From: Dipteris shenzhenensis | Taxonomy: Eukaryota > Polypodiophyta > Polypodiopsida > Gleicheniales | Direction: 5' to 3' (one strand) | Assembly (NCBI GenBank): GCA_047967505.1 | Contig: CM106538.1 | Length of the DNA stretch: 64,000 nt | Shown here: positions 51,051 through 61,729 of the stretch, piece after piece | How positions within the stretch are numbered: the first letter of the stretch is position 1 | How the letters are laid out: each line of letters begins with the position of its first letter | Translations under genes and position numbers: made by a program | The notes under the pieces: model-generated | Database searches by the model: none | What the model was told of the DNA's origin: nothing | What the model saw: the letters and a program-made list of their open reading frames with translations, nothing else

Positions 51051-51865
51051 TGGCCGGCCCAACTGGTGTAGAGTCTAGCAACCTCAACAAAGTGCAGATC
51101 TATTTGAACTCCCTCTCGTCGGAGCCAATGATATGATATGCAAATGGTGGAACCATTGTGCTAAGTGAAAATGACCCCGTGATAGGCAAGGGCATTCGTG
51201 TGATGGCCATCACACATGTAAATAGCCACCTGCAGAGTATGCAAGTGGAAGCCATTCAAGCGGGTGGATTGGGGCAGTTGTACATGCTGGACACGTAGTT
51301 ATCACGTGACTATGTGCTCGAGAGAGGAAAGAGTGCACCTGCCCACACTCCACCCACAATAGATCTCACCCAAAGTCTAGCCAATTTGAGGCAGAGACCA
51401 TGCGAGTTGGACCCATCATTCCGAGCACAAGGGAAGGCAGACATTGCACAAGCTACACCCACAATAGATCTCACGGCTAGCCCAAGAAGCATGAGCTTGA
51501 GGCCAAGTTCAAGCCATGTTGAACAACCATTAGGAGGCCATGGCATGGTACTGATCGATGATGACAATGATACAATAGCTGCAATGGAGGATCCTCAAGC
51601 AGTCATTAGCATGTTGTCGTACATCAAGTCTTCTAGGGGACGTCATCGATTGCTTCATGAACTGTTGTACAATTCAACCATAGTGGAGAAGTTGATGGAA
51701 GTTCCGACAATGTACAACGGAAACGTTGTGTTAAAATTGCTGCCCATGCCACATGGAGCGAGTGCAATGGATGGAGTTAAAGGGTTATATTGCAATGGTA
51801 TATTATATTTAGCATCAAGCAAGTCATTCGGTCAACAGTTATCGGGTCACCTTTATAAATATTGA
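51050..51865 (+). pseudogene. 271-codon ORF with two stops and SIM-like motifs
   Basis: From ATG at 51050 (MAGPTGVESSNLNKVQI) one frame runs to 51865, interrupted by TGA near 51137 and TAG near 51296; codons 89-271 are open (51314-51865). The protein has two PTIDLT motifs (about 51350 and 51460) and VLIDDDND (about 51550); hydrophobic-Asp-Leu-Thr and hydrophobic-then-acidic strings are the hallmark of SUMO-interaction motifs. A folded-looking C-terminal part follows (DPQAVISMLSYIKSS, RLLHELLYNSTIVEKLMEVP, GVKGLYCNGILYLASSKSFG). A (CT)n tract sits in the 5' UTR position. No family recognised. The frame is kept despite two stops, so decay is recent or the stops are sequencing errors. Confidence 0.5.
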
Positions 51866-52511
51866 TGTGAATACGGTTTTTGGAAACACGAATACAATGA
51901 ATGATCATGTGAGCATGTAATCATGACATACAAAACCCTAACTATGCTAGTGGTCTAGCCGCACTATGTCCATGAAGTCAAGTCTAAATAAACTTTGTGA
52001 GATGCACAAGACCATCATTTTGTCATGGGCGAGGAAATTTTTTGACTCTTTCTTCAAACTAAATGATGAAAGAGTGTGTAAGAGGTAGAGTCGACCCCTG
52101 TAGTGATTTAGCCCTTTGGGTATACTACAAATTTTAAAATATGAGAATGATCTAGGAATACAGAGGGGCTATATTTATGGTGGCATGTGGTAGAGTACGC
52201 ACATAAAAGAGAATACTTTTATTGGAGTCAAATATACAATAGAACCTTTATTAAAAGGAATAAAAGTGCTATCTTCTAAAATCCAATGACTCCTAGCACA
52301 TTCTTAAAAGTGATTCCTCCCCTTGCTTTGATGGCCTTAAAAGTCCTTACCTTATCCCACACTCTATTAGCCCACCACTTTTGTTCTTCTTGGTTCTACT
52401 TTCCTTCCACTTTTTTGATTCTTAATTGAAAAGTACTATTGCTTGGCTCAAACTCAAAAGGAAATGTGTCACTATAACATATACGCTTTTGACTTGGGTC
52501 TTTCTCTTTCT
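51866..52511. other. no recognisable gene
   Basis: AT-rich, no ORF above 60 codons, no repeats noticed. Confidence 0.5.
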
Positions 52512-52800
52512 CAAGCTTTGACATTCATTGTGTGTGTTTGTTTAGAATATTCAAGCAACATCTTGCTCTTGATTGGCCTAACCCATATTTTTCTAGGTCC
52601 ATATTAAAATTTAAATCTTGAGTGTTCAATCTTTGCATCAAATCATAAAAGCTTTTTACTTCCATCCTTGCATTCGGTGTGTGTATTTGTGTAGAATATT
52701 GAAGAAACATCTTACTCTTGATTGGGCTAAGTTTGCACATAGTGTAAATCTTAAGTGTTTGAATTGCATAGCCTTTTACTTTGATCCTTTTCTTTTGTCA
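52512..52800. repeat. two-copy direct duplication, about 149 bp
   Basis: CATTC(A/G)(T/G)TGTGTGT.TTTGT.TAGAATATT(C/G)AAG is at 52522 and 52671; both copies continue through CATCTT(G/A)CTCTTGATTGG and AAATCTT(G/A)AGTGTT. Confidence 0.85.
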
Positions 52801-52961
52801 CTCTTTTGTTATTGGAGAAACTTTGAGCCTAGGGGTGTGACATATTGAGGTCTACGAATATTTAAGAAAAAACAATTTTGTGTTAAGGGACTAGGATTGA
52901 ACCCACACACATGCGCACAACTAGCAGAGCGAAAGAGAGATGTGTTGTCATGACCGAGTTG

Positions 52962-52965
<4 letters not shown>

Positions 52966-53032
<67 letters not shown>
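52966..53032. repeat. (GA)n microsatellite
   Basis: About 33 GA units followed by GTGTGT. Confidence 0.98.
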
Positions 53033-53034
<2 letters not shown>

Positions 53035-53368
53035 TGTGCTGGGGGATACCTGTTGAGTGAGAGAAGGGGCTACATGGAAAGAGAGAGGGGGCTTGGGATG
53101 AGATGAGGCCGCAGATGGAGGAATTATAGAGCCCAGAAACGAGGTTGGAGGCTTACATAGCCCAACCTTGGATACACCACCAGCATGGAGGTGTGATTCA
53201 CAGTAGGAATTACGTGTAGACTTGCAATGCCAATGCTTTTCCAATCTGCACGCAACTTGGATGCTTATTAAATTATGCAACTAGCTGAGCCTAGCAGCGA
53301 CTCTCCTTGCCACCACCCTCATTTCATAAGCTCGAGAAGCGGAGGGAAGTTGAAAAACAGCGGCGGCG

Positions 53369-54558
53369 ATGAATGCGAGAACGAATGCGAGTGTTGACAT
53401 GCCTACTTATTATACTGTGGGGTTGGCCTCCTTGCAGCTGCCTAGATCTCTTGTAGCAACCCTCATGGCAGCGCTCTACACCTTCTCCCTCTTTTTAACC
53501 TCTAGTTGGGGATGGGCACCCAATATCGAACCTCGACTGTTTGCCAGCGTGACAACAACTTTCTTGCCATTGCTCCAAGTTTCTAGGAGTATTAGGCATG
53601 TCATGGAAGCAGAGATCTTGTGACGGCACATCTTTAAAATTTTGCAATTGAACTCATGAGTTTGACACCCTACTTATATTGAAGTGCTGCAAGCATCCAG
53701 TGTTCCCACGAGTATGGTCTACGATCGTCAGTGATCAAAGCATGAAGGAATTGAACCCTCTTGAAATATGGCAGAAATGTTGCCACCTTGAACCACATTA
53801 CAAACTATTGAACCAGCCTTACAACAACAAACCGTCGAGTCTCAAGTGAGTTGGAGTTTTTGGAAACTCTCCTTGGAAGGCAAACACACGCTGTTTGTTC
53901 CAGGATTGGCTCCCAAGCACAAGCAATTGTGCTTCCTATACCACAAGATGTTCAAAATGCTCATCATTGGCCTACAAGCTGTTGGCAACGTGTTGGGCAT
54001 CGTGGAAATATGGATGGCACAACATCAGGACTTCAGTTCTATGGAAGCCATCACCGCATATGTGAGCATTTTGATGATTATCTTTGCAACCCTGAATTGG
54101 TTTGGATGCAGTCACTATCAAAGCCCTCTACTAATCCACACAAATCCTACCCAATTCTCACATTGGATTTCCTCCCAAAGACCCAACGTTCCTCAGCCTT
54201 CAGAGAGGATATCATTGGTGTTATTGCATTGGGTTCTATTGCTGCTATCTTTAGTTCCACGCTCTACTATGGTATGTACTACATGATGATTGGAAAGCAC
54301 CGGTGCACCCTGTGTTTCCTGGCAGCTCTCCTCTTATAGCTTGGGCAAAACTTATTGTTGGTAGCTACACTCACATTGGAAGAAGTTTTGGATGTGTCTC
54401 GACATTGGTGTCTCGGCTGCCTAGTTTTGTTAATGGGTCCGTTGTTCGTTATGAGAAGCATCATTATTGCTATGATAGGAACGATCACAGGATGGCACAA
54501 TTTTAATGAAGCATCCACATCCTTCTCTAAGTGGATCATACCCCATGTATTAGCATGA
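53369..54558 (+). pseudogene. membrane-protein-like relic
   Basis: Plus-strand open stretches with hydrophobic segments. 53369-53623 has LVATLMAALYTFSLFLTSSW. 53846 to about 54120 has FKMLIIGLQAVGNVLGIVEI and AYVSILMIIFATLNWFGC. After a frame change near 54120, DIIGVIALGSIAAIFSSTLY and MYYMMIGKHRCTLCFLAALL follow, then one stop (54337), then LGQNLLLVATLTLEEVLDVS, CLGCLVLLMGPLFVMRSIII and a soluble end to 54558. At least five membrane spans are plausible in about 300 codons. A gap at 53624-53845 could be an intron or decay. I do not recognise the family. Confidence 0.35.
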
Positions 54559-55529
54559 TACCACTCTAGTTCTCAACACCATTAGGCTCCTCTTTCAATT
54601 TTAAAGATCTATTACTTCACCCCAACTTTAAAGGAAGTGCTTCCATCCAAGTGTGCACTTTATGTTAGAAAGCACTTGTAGTAGACCACTAATGAGTGAG
54701 TTTCTAGTTATGTAGCTTGAGCACATAAAAAGCATTCACTTTGGTACATCCACATCCAATTCAAGCTCACTTTGACCCTCTTATAAATTTAAGATATTGA
54801 GTTTTACACACACATAAAGGGTGTCTTATCACATCTTGCCTAATTTAATGGCTAAAACCATAAAGGATCGATTATGAATGAAAGCATTCAAGTGTGATAA
54901 TAACATATTCATTGTTAAGGCAAGTTTACATCCAACTACTCTAGCAAATTATAGTTACCTCTATCCGACAGTATGGATAGGAAGATGACAGAATGAAAAA
55001 ATGGTATTTCTAATAAATTATAATCCTTCCACTCCTTCATTAGGTGGCATAAACATCCCTACTCACTTTCATTGAAATGTCCAAACTCCACCTATCTCAA
55101 GAAGTAGATAGAGCAATATAAGTATGAGATTGAAAGTTAGAGATCTCGAGAGATAAGCTTGTAAGAATCACCGGGAGGCTGCTGTTAGCCAGACCGTAGA
55201 GCAAACACTTTGTTAATGTGTAGAGATAGATTTTTTATCCAAGGATCTTTGTTGTGTTTGTATCTGCTCATCTTTTATTAGAGCTTCTCCTTTGTGTTCT
55301 AGTTGCCCACCTTGCTATATATATAAGTATATATATATATATACAAAACACTGAAGAGGCACATAAGTCTCTATTTTGCTAATATCTTGGTTCAATGAAT
55401 AGCTCTATTTGTTAAGGTAATACATGCCATGGCAATGTCCATGGATGTTTGAAGCATGAATGGTGGGACTAAGACACGAGCAATGCTTGAGTTTTGAGTC
55501 AAGTTAGACTTTTGTCAAGTTGCTTAGGG
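54559..55529. other. no recognisable gene
   Basis: AT-rich spacer; a TATATA run near 55316-55341. Confidence 0.5.
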
Positions 55530-55658
55530 TATTTTCCATGTTGGGTATTGCTTATAATGCTCTCTTTGCTACCATTTTTCCACACTTTCATAGGTATTTT
55601 CCATGTTGGGTATTGCTTATAATGCTCTCTTTGCTACCATTTTTCCACACTTTCATAG
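55530..55658. repeat. perfect 65-bp tandem duplication
   Basis: TATTTTCCATGTTGGGTATT begins at 55530 and 55595; the copies are identical through CACACTTTCATAG. Confidence 0.97.
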
Positions 55659-56220
55659 CTGTGGATTCTGAAAACGTTGCCTCCACGATGGGTGCACACA
55701 TCTTGTTCTAGTTCCTACACAAGATTGTGGAGTCATTGCTAGCTTTGAGGGAGCCAATGGAGCCATGGATGATTATTGTAGCATAATCCAAGATATTATT
55801 AATGGTCTTCCCTCTCTCCCACAACAACCCTCTACCAATAGACCTCCCAAAATGGTGCTCAAATTTTTGTCCTTCCTAGACTATGGGAATTGCCACAAAG
55901 ATTTGGATACCCATTTCTACACATAGGGCACATTTTTTGGTTGAGAGTGCTCATACTTTGGTGCATGTGTTTATTTGCAACGCCTATGTACTTCATTGAA
56001 GGATCTTTTTGTCATAGTTTGTCTCTTTTTTCTTGTCATTTTACCACGGTCTCACTTCTACCTCCTCATTTCAATTATATAATGAGCTAAAATTTCTCCC
56101 GATTGTTATTCATGGGGATCACTTTTGTCCTCCCACTTTCCAATATTATCCATTAACTTAAATCATTTCTATAATTGTACTCATTTGTGCATATCCACAC
56201 AATAACAAGATTTAATTAAA

Positions 56221-56223
<3 letters not shown>
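55659..56223. other. no recognisable gene
   Basis: Only a short ORF (55890-56090) without motif. Confidence 0.5.

Positions 56224-56258
<35 letters not shown>
56224..56258. repeat. (CT)n microsatellite
   Basis: About 17 CT units. Confidence 0.97.
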
Positions 56259-56262
<4 letters not shown>

Positions 56263-57177
56263 GCTTATCTAAAACTTTCAAAGAATAGAGAATATCTTTA
56301 TATGTATAAAAGGTTATATAGAAGAATGATGTAACAAAGGCTTCATGGGATAACACTCAAAAAATATGCTCAACATAATTCAAGAACTTAGAAGTAGCAC
56401 ATATGCTCAACATTTGCTATCACTATTTAACTTCTATATTGTATCTTACATATTAATAAATAATTTTATGTCATCATTAGGGAAATTTTTAACTCAATAA
56501 GGGCCTCATAAAGAGTGGATTAGCAAAATGGATTATGAACCAACAAGGTCTATAGAGGGTCTAATCACCCCCATATGAGTCCAAATTTCAAAAAGGTATC
56601 CTACCTGTACTAATTCAAAATCTTTGTTCCTTTGACTTTCAGTCCAAGAATCTATTTTTGAAATCCTCTAATCACTTCACTAGAAGGTTACTGTTGCGAG
56701 AAATCACCTTGCATATTGAAGTTGCACTAGAGTATACTATGACTCATCAAGGCACAATGAAGCTTAGATCAAGGTCCCTCAAGGAGCCCTCAAACAACAA
56801 CGTGCTACATTAACTAGGAGACTATAGAAAATAAAAAAGAACCCCTTGCAGTTACAAGCATAGGAACAAGGTTGTGGAAACCAATTTAGAGCTCGGCATA
56901 TGATGGTGGAGCAAGGAAGCATAGGGTGCAAGCTACACCATATGTATCTTTGGACTATTTTTACTTGTGAAGCATTACTTACAATCATGTAGTTGTGTAT
57001 TTTTCTAATGTCATATTTTTTATAGGACTTTTATGAATAGTGCATAAGAGAGAATTTATTTCCATTCTTAGGGATCCCTGTTGGCATGTACTACAACATG
57101 CACTATTGCAAGAGGTTGCAGCTAATTTAGGGAATATTGTAGACCCATCAAAAGTTGTCTGTGCATGTGATGCTGCT

Positions 57178-57610
57178 AGCATTAGTAGGCAAGAGTACTT
57201 AGTTGTGTATAATGTTTTGTAAATGCATTTTGAGGTTAAGGTGTAAAGAATCCTTTATTACTGAGGCTAATACATGTTAGAAATGCAAGGGAAATTTTAT
57301 ATTCTATTGTCCAATATCTATGGGGTGGATTTAGACACATTTTAAAAAGCATGATGTTGGAAGAAGGTACAAATAAGATGAAAGTATTTATACTCTTGCC
57401 TACTAATGCTGCTAGCATTAGTAGGCAAGAGTACTTAGTTGTGTATAATGTTTTGTAAATGCATTTTGAGGTCAAGGTGTAAAGAATCCTTTGTTGTAGA
57501 GACTAATATATGTTAGAAATGCAAGAGAAAAAAATTTATATTGTCTAATATCTGTGGGGTTGATTTATACACATTTTAAAATGCATGATATTGGAAGGCA
57601 CAAATAAGAC
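57178..57610. repeat. two-copy direct duplication, 236-bp period
   Basis: AGCATTAGTAGGCAAGAGTA starts at 57178 and 57414; both copies continue through GTTGTGTATAATGTTTTG and AAGGTGTAAAGAATCCTTT. Copies differ by a few percent. Confidence 0.93.
57391..57433. repeat. perfect 20-bp hairpin at the duplication junction
   Basis: TACTCTTGCCTACTAATGCT (57391-57410), loop GCT, then its exact complement (57414-57433). The right arm is also the start of the second repeat copy. Confidence 0.97.
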
Positions 57611-59413
57611 AAAAGGATGAGAGAGCAAAAAAGAAAGGTGCACAAGGTACCAAGGAGGCAAAGCAAGGACCAAGCACCTTTGAGTACATGAAACATAACT
57701 TTGCATGTATGCAAGGTCCAAGCAACAATGGTAGAGTTTTATAGCATGAAAGCGTAGGTAAGTGACATTTCTCTTGTTATTTGAGCTACACTCTCTTAAA
57801 GGTCTTTTCTAATAGTATAAATCTTATAATGTTTCAAATTGTGAAGAAAAGTTAGTGTTTATTATCAAGTTGGATGAGTGTGAGGTTATGAAAGGCCACA
57901 AGTTGGAGAGTGTGAGTATTACTTTGATGAACTTGAACATGCCAACAATAAGTTAGAGAAGATTTTATTATTCAATCAAAAAGGCCCATTTGGTGTCTTC
58001 ATGAGAGTTGCATTTGAATTTCCTAAAATTCTTGAAAGGGGTCTTTGATAGATCTCCAATTATCATAGATGCCCACACCAAAGGAGAATTGCTTCAAGTT
58101 GAAGGATTTGGATCCTTCAAAGTTGAATGGAACATGTTAAGATACCTTGAAATGTTGAAGTGGATGTTCAAAATGGAACTGAGTACAAACACAACATATC
58201 CATGACTTTCTTGCTCATATCAACTCGCAACAACATCTTTGAGTAAATAGCAACACGAGTACAGAACAATGTAGAGGAAAAGGGGAAGGAAAGGGTAGCT
58301 TCATGGTTTAGGTAAATAACATATATTCGAGTCTAAGCTTTGTCTTCTCAAATGCATTTGATGTTGGCTTCTCTGTAGGTGATGGGCTCCGAGGGACTTG
58401 CCAACACTCCAAAGACAAACTTGTTAGAATCCAAACATGCAAGCTGGTTGGCATTGCAGGGTTACATAAGACAAATATCATTGTACGATGCTTGTGTTGG
58501 GGATTTGGCTATTACATTATTGAAAATTGCATGGTGTGAGCAACATGAAAGAGGAATGCATATTGAGTCAGGTTCCTTTTTGGAAATATTTTGCATTAGA
58601 TTGGTTAGACCAAGTCAAGTTATATTAGCTCGCATCAGATAGTCAAATTTGCAAATTTTGCAATTGGTGTTGCAGGTGTTGGCAATGACTCTACACATCT
58701 CCTTGGTGACCTTGAAAGTGCAAGAAACAAAAAAGGACTAGGTGAAGAATGGGGTATTAATGATATGAGTATGTGATTATTAGTGATGGGGTATTAATGA
58801 AGGATGGGGTATTAATGATAGCTATCAACATATGAGTATGTGGCGCATCTTAGAAGAGGACCTATAGCATCTTCTATTAGAGTAGAATCCTTTGATAGTG
58901 GAGAGAGGCCCCCACCTTCCTCCAACATTTGAGGAGAGTAGAATCCAAGTACTGTTGACAATATGGTACATGAACAAGAAATAGGAGATGTCTTCTGGTC
59001 CATACGCAGGGTTGAGAGGCAAAGCAAGGTGCACTGTCAAGCATGGCTCTCACTTATTGGTCACATGTGTGAAAAGCTAATGAATGACAATCAACATGTG
59101 CAAAATGTGGCACCATGCTTTGGCGTGCTTTAAAGGAAGATTGGAGCACAATCAAGGTCAAAAGGTACAATTTTTTTGGTTTTATGGAGATGATGTCTCG
59201 AATGTATGGTCACCAGGTAATAGAATAATTGGTGCATCACCTCGACCTGTGACATGGCCAATGCAAAGGGGAATAAACTTGATGTCTCTTGAAGCAACAA
59301 AATTGCATGCATCGGGCTTCATTCTTCGTGTCCATGATCTTTCCAACATTAATGGAGGTATTGTGTCCACCACAAATATGGTAGGTACAAAAAATGCATC
59401 TAAAATGAAGTGA

Positions 59414-60448
59414 CATTCTTCCATTTCAAGGCTTGTGCAGAATGCATCGATTGCTCATTTGGGTTGCTAGCTTCATGCAACCCATGGATTGGTACATCAG
59501 TTGGATGCTAATGAAGAGTTCTTGGTCACCAGTTTTCCTTCCAACCCTGTAGTGTAGTGTGAATTTGTAGTGTACCAACATGCAATTGCGAAGGCTTCAC
59601 ACAACATCTGTCACACAAGGTCCATTTGAGCCTTGCAAGCATATGTTCTTTCTCTACATTCATGTGTTAGACTACATGATGATACACCAACCACACCTAA
59701 CATTAATAAAGGTTTTCTAGCTATTGCCTTAGGATTGATAGTGCACATAGTTCGGGGATGTTTTTAACCTTTGATAATAAATGCTATGCGGTTGTAGTTT
59801 TGGGATTATATCTATCAAGAATTGTAGTCCTCAAAATAATTATCTTAATGGATCAAAGAAATTGATGGTGGAACATGAAAGCACATGGGTTCATTTAAAC
59901 ATTGCACCCTTAACCACACTCAAGAGAGGGACCTTGTAACTTTGTTTGAACATTTGATTGCAATAGACTACATGGATTGTAAGTTTGATGATTGCAATTG
60001 CTATCACCAATGATGTTTGACTCTTTTTTTAAAAAAACCTATCAAACTCACTATAAAGAAACTCGTCGAAAAACCACCCCCTAATCAAAACTAGGATATC
60101 ATTAACTGAGGCAAGAGAATTTCCTGCTTGATCTACTGGTGGTGGAGGAGCTACAACTCTAATTGCTACCCAACATGTATTGACAAGTGTAGGATGAGTA
60201 GCTGGTGGGACAGGTGGGTCATACACAGATGGTATTAGATGTGAAGGAGGTGCCAAGGGAAACTTTATCCAGGGGAAACTGCACTAGAAGATTGATTGCA
60301 TATTTCACACCGGGCTTCATTTCAATGTAGAATACAGAGGGATTGTACCCAATCAGTGTCTATAGAACTCAAACCCACTTGCCTACAATCAAATGTGATT
60401 TCATATTATCATCATCATTAGAAGGCTAGGAACAGGAATGGCTAACAG
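59414..60448. other. no recognisable gene
   Basis: No ORF with a motif; a 75-codon minus-strand ORF (60029-60256) is Pro/Val-rich and unconvincing. Confidence 0.45.
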
Positions 60449-60892
60449 TTGAACAAGGAGGACTGGATAGCAATATGCTACAATGGCTACTGTTATTACT
60501 TGGATGTTGAGACACGGGCCAAATACAGGAAAGAGAATCCATGCTTCTATACAACATTCCAGGGCAGAAAAAACAAGATCGCCCACATTACAAGCAGCTT
60601 CACAAGGATGTGGCCACATCACATGGTCCACTCAAGTTTAGCCTCAATTCCTACCAAAATCACTTCGGTCATCATTCAAGAGATTGAGGACAAGCAGAAG
60701 GGGTCCCTTAGCAGTTCCCTACGCTGTTCATGTTTCATGGACAATTTGGAATTAGAAAGTCCTCATCTTGACCAATTCAAGAGTTTAGAGGACATAATCT
60801 CTATCAACGCAGTCAAGAGATCTCAGCTCACACTCCACCATGGAAAAGGTGGGTCCAAAGGCAGGATTCACAAGCCAGAGTGTCAAGAGTAA
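60449..60892 (+). CDS. hypothetical 147-aa ORF
   Basis: MNKEDWIAICYNGYCYYLDV, YTTFQGRKNKIAHITSSF, IIQEIEDKQKGSLSSSLRCS, SLEDIISINAVKRSQLTLHH. Balanced composition, no domain recognised, and no neighbour that suggests a role. Possibly a TE or gene fragment. It ends about 115 bp before the next LTR element. Confidence 0.25.
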   Translation: MNKEDWIAICYNGYCYYLDVETRAKYRKENPCFYTTFQGRKNKIAHITSSFTRMWPHHMVHSSLASIPTKITSVIIQEIEDKQKGSLSSSLRCSCFMDNLELESPHLDQFKSLEDIISINAVKRSQLTLHHGKGGSKGRIHKPECQE

Positions 60893-61007
60893 GAAGAAGG
60901 CAAAGGAAGCTACTTTGAAAATCTCCAATTGAATTTTAGTTACGTTTGTCACAAATATTTTACTTGGTTGATGAGCTCATCACCCAAGCTTCGTCTCGAC
61001 TGATAAG

Positions 61008-61671
61008 TGTTAGAAATCAAGAGGGAATGAATCACTCAAACCTCCACCCAAGATCTCTCCAACTCTTACACACACTTAACTCAGAAATAAATATGGACGG
61101 AGAGAGAGAGAGAGTATATTCATCCACCAGATGGTGGGCAAAAAAATAGCTCCAAGGGAGCAGTACAAAACACAGCAGACTACTGGAGAAAACTGATGGA
61201 CTCTCTCTCTCACAACCTGCTCTAGATCTGAGTGCTAAACACGGCCTTGGAGAGGGGCTTTCAATCTTGCACTAGATGCTAGAATGAATAGAGGAGTAGG
61301 CCTTTTATAGGCACTGCCCAGGCCCCTTGAGTTGACTAACCAGCAGGGTCGGTACCCTGTTTGGTGGCCAACCACATGGGCCCTAGAAAACCGACCAAGG
61401 TTGGCCTTGGTCGGTGGCCCTGGTTGGGCTGACTTGGCCTGCCACAGGCCCCTATATAAGGGTGCCTTGTGCAGCCATTTTGCGCTACTGCAGGAGCCTC
61501 CATGTGAGGCCTAAAGCCCTATTTTACCTGCTGTTGCAGGCTGCAACCAGCCCATGTGCTGGTTGCCTATGATGCCAACCTGAGTCTCTCTCTCTCTAGC
61601 CCTCCTACCTCTCACTACCCCTTGTCCCCTCAAATCAGGGGCTCACAGGTGGGCACAGTGAGTTTCTAACA
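61008..61671 (-). repeat. 3' LTR, about 664 bp
   Basis: TGTTAGAAA at the left and TTTCTAACA at the right form a 9-bp terminal inverted repeat. A CCTATATAAGG box at 61451-61461 is the likely TATA element. Confidence 0.85.
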
Positions 61672-61684
61672 CCCCCCCTCAATG
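61672..61684 (-). other. polypurine tract
   Basis: CCCCCCCTCAATG on the plus strand, next to the LTR. Confidence 0.75.
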
Positions 61685-61729
61685 TCACAACTGTGGGCCA
61701 ATCCCCATTCGTTTGATGAGGTGCTCCAT

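Larger units (their letters stand above)
57040..59413 (+). pseudogene. scattered coding-like relics, unknown
   Basis: Plus-strand open stretches of protein-like composition: 57040-57222 (SILRDPCWHVLQHALLQEVA), 57985-58205 (RVAFEFPKILE, PIIIDAHTKGELLQVEGFG), 58379-58642 (KTNLLESKHASWLALQGYI, LAITLLKIAWCEQHERGMHI) and 59084-59413 (VWSPGNRIIGASPRPVTWPM, LSNINGGIVSTTNMVGTKNA). They may belong to one dead transposable element gene. The 236-bp duplication at 57178-57610 interrupts it. No domain recognised. Confidence 0.3.
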
